Part shown: one piece after another, positions 46,536 to 59,093 of the stretch
How positions within the stretch are numbered: position 1 is the stretch's first letter
How the letters are laid out: each line of letters starts with the position of its first letter
DNA from: Neodontobutis hainanensis
Taxonomy: Eukaryota; Chordata; Actinopteri; Gobiiformes; Odontobutidae
Assembly: GCA_024349245.1 (NCBI GenBank)
Contig: JALDNG010000022.1
Span: 3,551,501 to 3,615,500, forward strand
Direction of reading: 5' to 3'
DNA: 64,000 bases
Notes under the pieces: model-generated
The model's input: the letters and a program-made list of their open reading frames with translations, nothing else
Database searches by the model: none
Told to the model about the DNA's origin: nothing
Program-made: the position numbers and the translations under genes

Positions 46536-48324
46536 GTTGGTATTGTCACTGTCGGCGCTCTCATCCCCCGCCACATGCCCTGGTCGCCGTGATAACTTGC
46601 GCCCAGAGGAGGTGGCAGCTGGTCCCTTTTCTGTTTGTGACAATCACTATCTGGCTGGTACCATCTGTTTACTGTGATCCTAAGATGGGCTCAACATATT
46701 AGAACCGCGGTGGCAAGGGAATCCAAAGTGTTGCAGTAAACGCAGGCTTAAGTACATCTAGATAACTCCAATGTAAAATTTCATAGAAGGTGTCACATCA
46801 CATTTGTTCAGAGAGCTGTTATTTAGAGGTTCACTTGTCTTTTTTACTGATATAGTTATATGTTATATGTGACTAGGTTCTTCACAAGCTTTTAAGTAAA
46901 GATTTGTAGTGGAGCCTTTGGGAAACATCACTCTTAAGGCACATGCTTCACAGTCCTGTCACTGAATGAGAAGGAGGTGCCTATATTGTTAGTAAATAGC
47001 ATCCATCTACAGCACGCACTTTGCTTCTATTTATAGAGAAAGGACTGTATATCTTCCAAGTGCTTTTTCCAATACAAAGGAACATATTCCCCTTGCTCTA
47101 CACCATTTACTTTAATTATGGCTGAAAATGCCCAGTTCCTGTCCAGGCTGTATGTTGAAAGGGAAAGAATGGCTCAGGCAGGAGACTTAATTTCTCATTT
47201 GTCTGTGGTTGTTTTTCCACAAAGGTTGTTCCTAAGTGGAGGTCACTGATTTGAAGTATGTGTGGGGGTCATGTATGTTCTGTTCCTCCTCAGTGACAAA
47301 GCTGGACCGGAGAGAAATCAGGCAATAAGCTACATAGACAGTTATGGCTGACTTTGATCCAGCAAATGTATAGTGGATACTATTGGGACTGTACAGCTTG
47401 TATAAATATGTCATTCAAAATTAAAATGAAATGTCTTAAGAGTGACAAAATATCTAGTTTGTTGCCAAAGGTAGATTTTACACAATCTTTTACAGTGTTC
47501 AAGTAATTTTTTAAAAAATCCTTAACGGATAGGCTACTTCTTTTTGCCAATGGCTGTGTAATTTCCTTAAACAAATAACTTAACATTAAAATTGTTCATG
47601 TGTCTGCCTGGTTAAATGATCCCAATTTTTGTGAAGCAACAGGTGCGGGTATGTTCTAACTGCAATCTGCGTTGTTTGTGAAGACAGCTTCTTTTTTTTG
47701 TTTCACTAAAGTGTGTCCTGTGGTGAACGCAAAAAAATTAGTTGACCACTCCGTCATTCTCAATGTTTTTAATTGAGCATAACATAATGTACAACAATAT
47801 AACTGTTTAAATTGACAATCAAACAAAAGTACAATCATTCCCCTAACTCACGATGTACTGATTTTAAAAACATCATTTATGAATATCACAAAAAACTTTG
47901 GGACATAACCTTCTGCTGACCAGTTAGCTCTACAACGTACATTGCCATGGCGATCAAACCAAGGTGACGTTCATGATAAAATAAATACTCAAATAAAACT
48001 TGCCTATGTCCAGCTACATCAGTTTTGTAGTAAACCCTTCTTTTTTCATGTCAAGATATACTGTATTTTAAGAATATAGACTACATATGCTGAGTAATAA
48101 TAGCCTGTCTATAAAAAGGTCAGTGCCTAATGGCCCTGAATACCTTTAAAATCTTTCTTCTGAAACAGGATCTCAATGCAGGTAAAATTCTGCTTCCCTT
48201 ATGGTTATGTATCTACATGTTTGAATAAAATGTAGGGAAGTGTCTATTAATTTTCTGAAAAGGGAAATAAAAATCTCTAAGCAGTTGGAAATATCAATGG
48301 ATATGTATGATGTTGCTTTTCCAG
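46536..48324 (+). other. intron of the Fip1-like gene (1.8 kb)
   Basis: The first 140 bases continue the frame of the preceding exon to a stop at 46673-46675 and are GC-richer than the rest. Beyond that I see AT-rich intronic sequence with no repeats or exons. Confidence 0.5.
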
Positions 48325-48368
48325 CATCTTACTCCCTACTGCTGATGAAGTCCTTGTGACAGAAAGAG
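48325..48368 (+). CDS. fip1l1: Fip1-motif protein, fourth coding exon (44 bp)
   Basis: This very short exon lies after a 1.8-kb intron. The acceptor is GCTTTTCCAG and the donor GTTAGT. It completes a Ser codon and encodes 14 residues ending in DEVLVTER plus one base. No domain is recognised. Support comes from splice signals and from phase agreement (2 in, 1 out) with both neighbours. Confidence 0.65.
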
Positions 48369-48649
48369 GTTAGTGTCTCATCTGTCTCAGTGCGTGCGCT
48401 CAGTAGTGGTGCATTGAGGGGCACTTTAAAGGCCTGTTTGGTAAAGAAGGCGAGATGACCTAGAAAACAAGGTTTAATGTGTTAATGGCCCTACAAGGGT
48501 TGTACTGAGGGCAACAACAGAAGTAAGATTAGGGCAAACTAATCTCCTATATGTCTTTACAACTATGCATCATTTGTGGTTTATAAAAGGCTTGCTGCAC
48601 CGTTTTAGGATTTGTAGGTTATGTTTTTTGACTATTTTATGATCAACAG

Positions 48650-48713
48650 ACGACCCGAGTCCAGTGGAAGTTCTAAAGGCCAACATCACCGTACTAGAAG
48701 AAACCGCAGAAAG
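48650..48713 (+). CDS. fip1l1: Fip1-motif protein, fifth coding exon
   Basis: This 64-bp exon has a GATCAACAG acceptor and a GTAATA donor. In the joined frame it encodes residues 121-141, beginning DDPSPVEVLKANITVLEE. The segment has the hydrophobic spacing of a short amphipathic helix. It ends in phase 2 inside an Arg codon. The next supported exon is 14.8 kb away; other phase-symmetric exons might lie between. Confidence 0.68.
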
Positions 48714-49371
48714 GTAATATATGAATGCATATATTTATGAGTTAGAGCAAAAGTCACTGTCACACACCGTTAACACTGACGTTATCTTACACTGCAGCTT
48801 TCATCACCCAAAGAGGACAGAGCTACTCATCTTTTCACTTCACCTGATTTCACATGTCCCCCTCTTTTCTGTAAGTGACCTTGCTGCTAAAAATAGACAC
48901 ACAATGGATTGAGTGGGGTTTAAAAAAAGCTCAGGATAATACGGGACATGGGAGGTGCAGATTTCTGTTGCCCCGCAGCATCTCCCAGAGGTGAGTGGGG
49001 TGGGATAGTTTCTTTTGAAGCAGTGGCAGCAAAGGGACTGTTTTAGTCTCATAAATGTGTCACCAGTTTCTCTTGATTGTCCAACTATTACTGGTCTCAT
49101 TGCCATGTCAGTTGTAATGTTGAGATGCTTGTTTATAATCACTTCAGACAGGCTTTATTAGTTAAGGGCAACAATGAGCTTTAGCTATTTGTGACAGAAC
49201 CCTCAATGCAGCAAATTTTACAAGCAAAGACCCCAAGAAACCCTCAGAGGACCACACAGCAGTCCTGCAGCTGCACAAATGACTAATGGCAATTTGGCTG
49301 TGTGTTTGTGAAGCTGCAACACATGTCATAATAAATAAACCTGCAGAGTTGAAGGACAGAGGTGAACTTCG

Positions 49372-49372
<1 letters not shown>

Positions 49373-49454
<82 letters not shown>
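49373..49454 (+). repeat. (GT)41 microsatellite
   Basis: Uninterrupted TG dinucleotides run for 82 bp within the last intron of the Fip1-like gene. Confidence 0.98.
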
Positions 49455-49455
<1 letters not shown>

Positions 49456-51675
49456 TCATGTGTATGTTTGCATTGTGGGGACGTAAATCTGTGTACACTT
49501 GTGACTCAAGACTTGGCTTGTTTACGGGAACAAAATGTTGGTGTCTTTAAACCATAAATATTATATTGAGGTTTACTAGTAGTTCTACAGTTAGGGACAG
49601 TATCCCCAGAACACATGGTACCCCACGTGCATCTTGTCCATGTGCATGTGTATGGATATAGATTTTCCTGCCGGCAGGTGTCTGTGCTGCCATCCAGGTG
49701 CAAGCCCATGAGCGCTGTCAGTCTCCTGATTTCCTCCTGGTCTTTGTAGTGAATCACAGAAATTCAGGAAGGCTTCCTAGCCAAAGCACACAGCTGAGAA
49801 CACGCCATATCTTAATCTTCAAAGCTCTCAAAATAGAAGGCCAGCTCAGACCCCTTTCTACCCCTCAAACACCCCCTCTGAGCCCCATGCTACCTGGTAA
49901 ACCCGTGCCAGTGCCACTAATGTAACCAAAATATCAAACATCCTGCCGACTTTGGCTTTGAACACATTACTCCAGCTTTGAAACACATCTCTGCAGCTTT
50001 GATCCAGACCACTCCCCTTCTTTAAGTTCTAGACCCTCCTCCTTTTGTGATGCAAATGTGTAAGATGATAAAAATAGCTCCTAGGAAAAAGAAATGCTTG
50101 CCCAGCAGAATAGCGTGCAAAAAAATGTGCTGAACAGAGCCACCATGGGGATCAGGGCAGAGGGAATGAAGAAGCATGCGTTTCTTTTTTAGACTTTTAT
50201 TTATTTCTCACTAAACTGATGCACAGAATAGAAGTGTTTCACTAATGCGGCAGAGAGGTATCCTTCATGTGTCATCCCTCAGTACACACTGCACAGTGAA
50301 GGGGAGGCTGGTTACTGCTGCTCTGCCTGCAGCTGTGTGTTCTTCAGCGGGTTAGTATGTCACTACAATCACTTCAGCAGCACAGCACGATTTCCTGTGT
50401 CCTTCCACTTGGCACCGAGGCACTTATTGAATATCAAAGCTGTGCAGATGTAGAAGTCCTTTATGATGCCACCGTATAAACTGCAGATGCCCTTTTATTA
50501 GGTTAATGTGAATCTTATTAACTACAGCAGTACAAAAAGGATGGATATTAGCCTTCACAATGAGAAGGTTGGAGTCTTGGAGTCTGAGCTGCAAAGCAAT
50601 GATAGAACACTGTCACTACAAGAGGAATTGGGCACATCTGTCCTTGCTGAACTCCGCATGGGAGAGTGCAGCACAGTGGACTCACGCAGAAAAGTCTTCA
50701 GTACAGAGCAGCAGCATGTGGTCAGACCTAAAATATCAGCTCTATCTCAAAGCCATACCCCTGCTAAACATTAGCATGAAAAAGAAAGCCACACAAGCAC
50801 AATCGCCTGCAATTAGCCCTTGGCCATTAGCTCTCTTACATGCTGCCAAGCGTGGAAGTCCAGCTCTCTTCAAACACTCGCCACAGGTACAAACAATTAC
50901 TCACTCACGCTAAAGTTCAGGGCATGTGTGCAGACAAGGCGCTGTTTACTTTGAGTGCATCTGTTCTCTTAAGCACCATACACTAGGAGGTTGTTAGAAG
51001 TCTATAAAGTTGTTGTCTCATGGAAAAAAGGAGTGGAAAAACGTACATTTATTTATTCATGTAACCTTTTGCGTTTACTATTTTTGGCCAAGATAAAATA
51101 AAATTTATACATAGTTTTTAATACATTCTGAAATTTGTTCAGTATATTCACTCATCAAACTAGAGTTGGGCCCATTAGAATTATTTAACTTTATATTGAT
51201 ATTTAACTTGATGTTGTGGCCAATATTGCCCGATGCCAATAACAGCATTTAGAATAACTTATTGATGGCATCTACTTTACGCATTTTCCACTGTGAGCAT
51301 TTGCCCTCAAACTGTACAATTTCATTGTACTACAGTCATTTCTATTGTCGTCTTGGTTTTAGCTAGCTTGTTGTTGGTATCTAAAGTAAACCTCTGGAAA
51401 TGACTTGACGCAGAATCCTCCTAACTTTGCCACTGCATGTGTTACATATTTCAGTCCGATTGTGTTCTTTTGACACCTCAAAATACATCAGACGAGGTGA
51501 CGGCTCCAATATTGAACTTACAAGCTTTTGCACTGCAAAATGCGCATGCTCAAAATTGAGCGCTGCTGCCGCTGCTTTTGTGTGCTCTAGGGTATCACAG
51601 ATACAAACAAACTAGTCGACATAATATAATATTAGCTCTTCACATCAGGCAAATTTTCCTCAATGTGCTGATGCC

Positions 51676-51752
51676 AGTGAATAAAAACAACACACACATA
51701 TCGGCTGATATAAACTGGTATCAGCCGATATGTGTGTGTAGTTTTTATTGCC
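51676..51752. repeat. long hairpin, 21-bp perfect inner arms, about 33 bp in all
   Basis: 51690-51710 is exactly reverse-complementary to 51719-51739, with an 8-base loop. Further outwards, AATAAAAAC pairs with GTTTTTATT across one mismatch. The arms contain ATATCGGCTGATA, a word common in degraded fish DNA transposons. The right flank reads GCCGATATATTGTCCATCCC, which supports a MITE-like origin. Confidence 0.9.
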
Positions 51753-52806
51753 GATATATTGTCCATCCCAACATTAAACAAAGTTTCTTAAAACATTAAA
51801 ATAATCATATAAATAAACACTCTCAAAACCTGACACCGGAGTTTTCAGCTTTTACACAATAGGCTTTTTCATATGTCTGTCAGTTTATTTTGTCAGACTA
51901 AGCTGGCAACAGCCAATAAACATAAAACAGACTCACACTCACTATGTGCAGCAAACACCAGTGATTCACATCTAGTGTTTTAGTGAACCTGAATGCAGTG
52001 CACATTAGATTTTCCTTTATGTGCTCCGTTGTGTTTGGTTGCATCCAGGTGCTAATAGAGGTTATTTTGGTTTGCAAATAGGTGAGCTGTCCAGGCACTT
52101 ATCTCTTTAGGACATCCATTTGTAGAATAAAAAGTTACATTTTCTATAAACCCTTCCAGTGCCACGAGTTAGGGTTTTCCTCATATTACACACAACCGCA
52201 AACCGTCATTATTCCTCCTTTTGTTTCAGACTTTCTTGTGTCCAAAACCGTTCCAAGCCACTCTCATATTAGGGGTCTCACCCCCAAAGAAAAAGGTGAT
52301 GGTATCCAGATGTGAAAGTATGTGTGCTTTTTTTTTGGCCTACTCTTCAAAGGATCCTCTATGCGTGTTTGTGCATACTGTAGGTTTGCACACACATGCT
52401 TGTTATGCAACGTGTGTGACTTGGCTCATTGCGTTGCGTGGTCAGGTAAGATTTGAGCATTATAACAAGTGGGACCATTAACTGTGCACCCAAGCGTTTG
52501 ACACGTTCACTTTTATTGATGGGGAAAAGGGTGAGTTGCTACATTTCAAGGCTGATTTGTTAGCTACCATAAAAGGGCCATAGTTTTGGTTTACGTTTTT
52601 GTTTTTTCATAAATTTAGATGCCGAACATTCCCATTTTTGTTTAAGTACCTACAAATCCAAGTGAAATATTTTCTTTATAGCACAACTCTAGTGCCAATT
52701 TGCTCAAAATGAAAACCAAACCTGTGAAACTTAAGTAGAGGATACATTGTGTGCATGTGAATCTAATCAAAACATCAGCTTGTGCTCTTACCATTGAAAA
52801 TAAAAT

Positions 52807-52939
<133 letters not shown>

Positions 52940-55900
52940 TGTCTTCATTCATTTTTCCTCTTTTGTTGCACTCAATGTTGTTCTGTAGCACAAGGCACAA
53001 CTTAAAGCCTTGTTAAACCGTGTTGCTTTACTGCTGTGTCAGCACCATCAGCCTCTCTGCTCAGTGTGTCCTAAATCAGTTAATTTAATTCTGAAGCAAA
53101 CAATGCTGGCAAAGGCAAAAAAATTGATTTAGGTCATCTTACAACACACAGAGTTCAGCTGGTAGAGTTGGAGCAAATAACAATAAAGCGTGAAAGACAG
53201 CTGATAATAAAGCAAAATGGTTCCGGTTGGTAATGTCTGCTCACTCTTTGGATTGATTCTGATATTAAAAAGTCCCACAGAGCTTTGGGACACAGTTAAC
53301 TCAATGTTTGAAAAAGACTGTAAGATTCACTCAACGCTTTTTGCGTGATAACACTAGACAGAGTAAAATAGTCGTCTTGTTTGTTTAGAATTTTGAGGAG
53401 AGGAAAAAGATTGGATATGTATCAGAATGGGAATGGCTGCAGTTGCACAAGACCTGAGACACTGCTATATAATCCCCTCTGATACATCATCATCAGACAT
53501 ATGTAGAACTCTGGGTTTATACACCACTTTAATCAAAATTGACAGCTTAAACAAAAAAAAAAGCTGACAAAGGCTTATGTTCAGTGGCCAAACGGGTTTT
53601 TATTGTGCTTTGAGAAAGTGCAGAAAATCCATGTTGGTTAAGAATTCTGTAGTTGTGTTGCAGCATGGACAAATAGAACAGAGACTTGTAAAATGTATAG
53701 GCTCTCTTTGCTTTGTAATATTAATTACACCTATATATTGCCTTATAGTGTTTTCTGCTATGTGATGCATTGCACATTTTGCCTTCTCTTCTTCTTCATT
53801 CAGATTTTGTCTTTCCGCCAGTGTAATTTTCTCAAGCTCTAAATAGGTAAGTTTTAGAAGCATGACTCTTTGCGGTTGGAGGCAGATTCCTGACACTCTA
53901 AGATGTCCCATATTTAGGATTTCTGGGCCAACTGCAGTGCTCTTCAAGTGTTTTATTACTGTACACTGAAATCATAGACAACTAGACCAATGGCCAAATA
54001 AGGTAGAAAGCCAGACACTAGTCTTGTTTGTGCCTCCTGTCTCCTGTTTATCAGTGTCCGAGTCATCCTCCGCTCCCTTCTTCCGATCTATGTCACAACC
54101 TTTTGCGCACTCCCACATTGTTGCTGCAATTTATGTCCTATAGATCACGAGTAGGCCACGTCGTACCACACACTCTTTATATTTTGTTTGCTTGTTTGCT
54201 TTGGATGCTGTCTGTGTCTAGTCTGCATGTACCGTCCCTCTGTTTGACTGTCTCTGCAGCTTCCCGTCTTTCATGTTTTACTCTGGATCTGAGCCGTCTA
54301 AGTGTGCCTGACTTCTCTCTGTGCTGCATCCCGACAGATCTCAGTCCGTCTGCCAAATCCTCATATCCTTCAGGGACTTTGTGTTCCTGTAAATTCTGCC
54401 AGCCATTTCCCCTTCTTTTTATGAATCATTTCCTGTTTTTTTTTTTTTTACTTTTTTGCAACAAACACATGTGCAGTGTCTATGAAGATAGTCCTGGCTT
54501 TTACTTTTATTGTTGCCGTTTAGATTTCCCTCGGGGATATTAGGAACAGCAGGTATTCCTGGCGCACTCTGGCCCTGAATGTACTTGCTGCACAAATGGC
54601 CAAAGGCTGTTAATAGACACATTTGGACGTTAAGTTGGATGGAAATGCAAATCCCAGGGCCAGATGCTAATAAATATTCCTGTTTGAATGTTAAGGTGCA
54701 GTTTAAAATATATTATTGGATTGGATTTCTATGAGCTTAAGTCCTATCCAAACTTTATTAACAGCTCTAATATACACCAATAGTATACAGTGGTTTTGAC
54801 TGAAAGGTAAACAAACTTTAATAAATATTGTTTCAGGTAAAGTGTTTTTCGCATCATCCACATCTCACACTCCCCATATTGACATGCTGTTATTTAAAGA
54901 ACAAACCCAGTGGAAATAGCTCAGATTTACTGTGGAAATTTAGAAACAAAGATACACTATAATTAATAAATATCTTGAGCTTTTATGCAAAATAGTTTAA
55001 AAAGTTCAAAGTGTTATTTCCTGTTTGTACAAACACAAATTGTACATATATATAGGGAAAAGCCATTGTAAAACCTTGTTTTGTAGTTGATAAAAATAAT
55101 GTTTTTGTTCAAACAGAAACATGAATGTGCTTCTCTAGCAGTGCTCATTTTGTCTGCTCTGGCCAGTTGAAGGAACAAGAGGAAAGGACATAATGACTCT
55201 TCTGTTGTCTTTCTCAAAGATAGGAAAATGCATAGATTATTGTTTTGAGACAAATATTGATTACAGAAAACATAGCTTTGATCTTTGTGTTTTGATCTTT
55301 GTGTGCATTTTACTGTACACTATAATATTCTACACTATGCAGCTTTAAATTGAGATTTTGGAGTTTGGAGTTAAGGGTCCTTGTGGATAATCTCCTACTC
55401 GTGATAAAAAGCAGGAAAGAAGATTCTCCAAAGCCACAGGATATGTTTATGAATGCTGTGTGGCCTTTTAAAAAATATGTTACGAAAATGTACAAATATC
55501 TCAATGTAAAGCTGTTATTTGGGAAAACAAAACTATATTTAGAGGCATATTTCTAATAACAAGCATCATTCAGAGTAGTTTAGACTTTGAGTTGAAAAGA
55601 CTAACAGTGTAGTTAAAACTAACACAGCCATAAATCAATACAAAACATATAAATATACTTTTTAGTTGTTGATATGGTAGTTTTGAACTGTAGTTGTAAA
55701 GTTATTACAAAATGTCTAATGAGAAAATCTGAACCTCGATCCATGAAAATAATTAAGCATCTGTTTTTCCTGCGCTCTGACCAAATATGCTTGCTCCACT
55801 TGAAAAATATTATTTTTAGCTCTGGGGCATCTTTACAACACAACAATGTTTTGACTTTAATACGATGTTGTGAAATTGCCGCTCTTCTAATTTGCATCTG

Positions 55901-56838
55901 AACTCGTCCATATTGCAATTACAGTTATTTTCTCCTAAGTGTTTGCCCTTGTGGAAGTATTTTAACGAGCCATTAAGCATAAAGTTATTATCCTCACGCT
56001 AAGGACTCGCCAGCAGCAACAAGCTTACTTAGCCAGTGTCTCTTTTTTACACAGCGTGGGTTCATTCATAAACAGGCCTGGCTGCATCACTGTCTGTGTG
56101 AGCTGATATGAAAACTGGCCGGATCAGAGCTGACGTAGAAGCAGTGAGTTTAACACAGCAGCATATCTGGACTCACACCTGGAGGAAAGAACTTCCACTG
56201 GACCGGCTTCATACAGTCAATATTCCCTGCCCTCGGAAGTTTTCAATTGGAAGCGTGTGTGCGCGTTTGGACCACATGGACCAGCGCGAGATCCAGATCG
56301 TTACAGAACTATATATCCACCAGGTTTTCTTCATGAGCCGGCGAGTGCGTCCTGATGGTTGACCATGAGCCAGTCACTTCAAACGTTTGGAGAACACAGC
56401 TGCGTTGGAAAATGGGCTTTGATCATGTGGTGAAGCACGCTGCTTGTTTTTGTTCATTGATTGAAAAGTATTTTGACTCATCTTGTTGCTGTTAGCGTTG
56501 TTTCAAAATGGATTTCATCAAAACTGGCTTGAGTAAAAGCATGACTGCAGAAATTGAATGAAAACAGAGTGATTAAAATTGAGAAGACACTGTGACATTA
56601 ATTTTAGCTCAAAATCTTTATACTCCAGAGTCTTCTTCCAGATTCTGTTGAATCAGTGCTAAAAAAAATCAGTTATATATGACTAAAAGAAAGTGGAAGT
56701 GAAACGTTTAAGTAAAAAAAAATGGGAATTGTTGTTGAAGCTGAAGCTTTACAAAATATGTACCATAGCTGTACCAAATATATTGCCTTTTGATCATAAT
56801 TTCCAGTTTGTGCTACTTTTGTCAACTTTGAGTGAACC

Positions 56839-56896
56839 TAAATACTGGCACTGCAATGAGTTCCATTAATGGTACCCATTGCAGTGCCAGTATTTA
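56839..56896. repeat. near-palindrome with 20-bp perfect arms
   Basis: TAAATACTGGCACTGCAATG (56839-56858) is exactly reverse-complementary to 56877-56896. The 18-base centre is itself largely self-complementary (TTCCATTAATGGTA), so the fold is nearly continuous. It lies in the last intron of the Fip1-like gene, directly before a TA-rich run. Confidence 0.95.
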
Positions 56897-57667
56897 AAAA
56901 ATATATATATTTTAAAATAAACAGCTGTTGATACAAGTTTGACATTCATTAATTTGAACAATCTCAAAAAAATATTTGGGAAGTACATTTTCAAATTTCT
57001 ATAAATAATTTTAAATGCAATATTTTTAGTTGCTTATAAAACACATTTATAGAACAAATGTGTAGGCCAGATTGTTATACTGGGGACTATTAGTCTTCCT
57101 GTATGATCTTGCTCCAGGTCGCTATGCTCTCGTTTCAGATAAATCTCGCTCTTGGGCCCTGTGCCTCTGATGTGCCTGGATTCATCTGTCTGCTGAACAG
57201 ACATGTCCTCGGGCAACATATAGTGGGTTGGTTATGATCCACACTTCCAGTCTGGTCTGCTTTGCGTGCACATGAAATCTGTCTTTTTTCGCGCACACAA
57301 CCCATTTCTCCAGCAAAGAAAAGAATGATTGGTTGTTCAGTTGCTGACGGCTCTGAAGGGGAAAAGATAAAAAAGAACAAAGAGTGGTCGAGGGGGAGAG
57401 TGGTCTGTTTGCCAGGTGAGTTAGGAAGCAGAGTTGGCACAACAGGAAGGCAATATTTCAGTCACTTGCTATAGAGAAGTAGCAGTCAATAGAGTTCTGC
57501 AAGTGACAGAAAGTCTGAATACGTGGAGAAAACAGAAGATAATAGTTTGCATATGTCTGAGTGTACTTTGGGCTATAGTATTCACAGTATGCTTTGTTCC
57601 AGGGACAGAAATGCAACCGGGAGAATACTGCTGTGCCCTTACGTAACTCCATAGCTATATAATATAA

Positions 57668-57722
57668 TAGCTACAGCTTTTGTGAGAAAATGCATAGCTT
57701 TTGTGAAGAAATGCACACTGTT
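57668..57722 (+). repeat. two-copy tandem repeat of about 23 bp
   Basis: ATAGCTACAGCTTTTGTGAGAAAATGC is followed by ATAGCTTTTGTGAAGAAATGC. More distant variants (ACTGTTGCAAAAGAG, ACTATTGTGACAGAAAT) follow to about 57775, so a short minisatellite has decayed here. Confidence 0.6.
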
Positions 57723-58556
57723 GCAAAAGAGCATATGACTATTGTGACAGAAATTAGGACTATTGCAAGGCCAGGAGAAATTATTGCCAGCATATGCACA
57801 GCTATTTTCGTTGTTTTGGTGCAGTGAGGTGGACCCGAGCACAGTCTGGACGAGGAGAGAAGTTGCTGCATTTGCGAAGAAATAATTGAGTGAGCTTCTT
57901 GTGTCTACTCCCTGTGGCTCCCAAATGATAAGAGCCGATGAGAGCTCCACTCCAGATTCCATTCATTGGCCCATTACCCTTCTGTCTGACAGCAGGAGTG
58001 CCGCTGTGTGCGTATTCATACACTCATGCTCACATGCATGCACAAGCCAAATCCTGCCCTACATTTCCTCTGCACACTCAGCGCTGACCAGTGGCCAAAT
58101 ATTTAATTAATATCATTAATATACGCTCTGGCAGCTGACGTCAACAGCACACATCCCCGCCTCCTTACTTACTTCTCAGATGACCCCTGACTAACATGAA
58201 AGGTGAGTGTGACATTCTGCTGCAAAAGACTTTTTCATACCAAAACATTTAGTCTGGCACATATCAGTGCAACACAGGTCATTATCTTAAGTGACTCCAT
58301 TCTTCAGCTTTTGGGTGCAACTGAGTTCAGATGCATTTGCTTTAACCTTTTCTTCAAGATGACCTGGATGACTGAGAACCTTCACAGACAAGGTGCAGTA
58401 GATAGATTCTTCCAATTTTAGATTTTTGGGCAGATGTTTTAAAAAGATTGTTAAATTAAGATATGGAGGAGCTGGCCTCTAGGCATATTCAGTGAAGAAA
58501 GAAGACCTCACTTCTTTAATGGTTCGGAGTGGATTAGTGATGCAGAACTTGAGACT

Positions 58557-58932
58557 GGTTTTGAGACATTTTTAAAGACAAATCTGTTCGGAACCCCAAA
58601 ACGGACACAAGATTTAAGAACAAGGTAAGTAGTTTATTGTCCAATGGATGGGAATGCAGGGAGGTGAAGGTCTGCCAGAGGAGCCAGATGGAACACAGGA
58701 GACACCAAGAGTCTCCACACAGAAACTGGAATAAGCAGAAAACAAAGGTAAGAACGAGAAGTCTTGGCATAAGGTAAGTAACTCAAAACTACAGTGGCTG
58801 ACTGAACATCACAATCTGTTTGATGGAACAATCTGGCAGAGTCTGAAGGAAGAACTAGCTCTTTAAAGCCTGGGGCTTGATTGTAGATTACCCACAGGTG
58901 AGAAGATGCCAGTTCCCATAAGACGCCGCTCA
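58557..58932. repeat. probable interspersed repeat, unclassified
   Basis: The text has two AAGGTAAGTA-containing blocks (58620-58630 and 58768-58782). It also has the phrase AATCTGGCAGAGTCTGAAGGAAGAACTAGCTCTT, then AAGCCTGGGGCTTGATTG and CCCACAGGTG. I associate this with non-autonomous LTR- or hAT-type repeats of fish. No ends could be fixed. A CA/AAACAC array follows immediately. Confidence 0.35.
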
Positions 58933-58934
58933 CG

Positions 58935-58945
58935 AACACGCACAA

Positions 58946-59008
<63 letters not shown>

Positions 59009-59013
59009 AACAC

Positions 59014-59046
<33 letters not shown>

Positions 59047-59051
59047 AACAC

Positions 59052-59086
<35 letters not shown>

Positions 59087-59093
59087 CACATAC
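58935..59093 (+). repeat. CA / AAACAC compound microsatellite
   Basis: CA repeats are punctuated by AAACAC at semi-regular intervals, flanked by CACGAACACG and TACGCACTCG variants. The region is non-coding. Confidence 0.96.

Noticed and set aside
54028..54543. 171-codon plus-strand frame
   Set aside because: It runs through a T/C-rich stretch that yields Ser/Leu/Phe/Cys-rich nonsense and shows no motif.
56108..56362. 84-codon plus-strand frame considered as a hidden Fip1-like exon
   Set aside because: It lacks suitable flanking splice sites in the required phase, and its residues do not resemble any FIP1 region.
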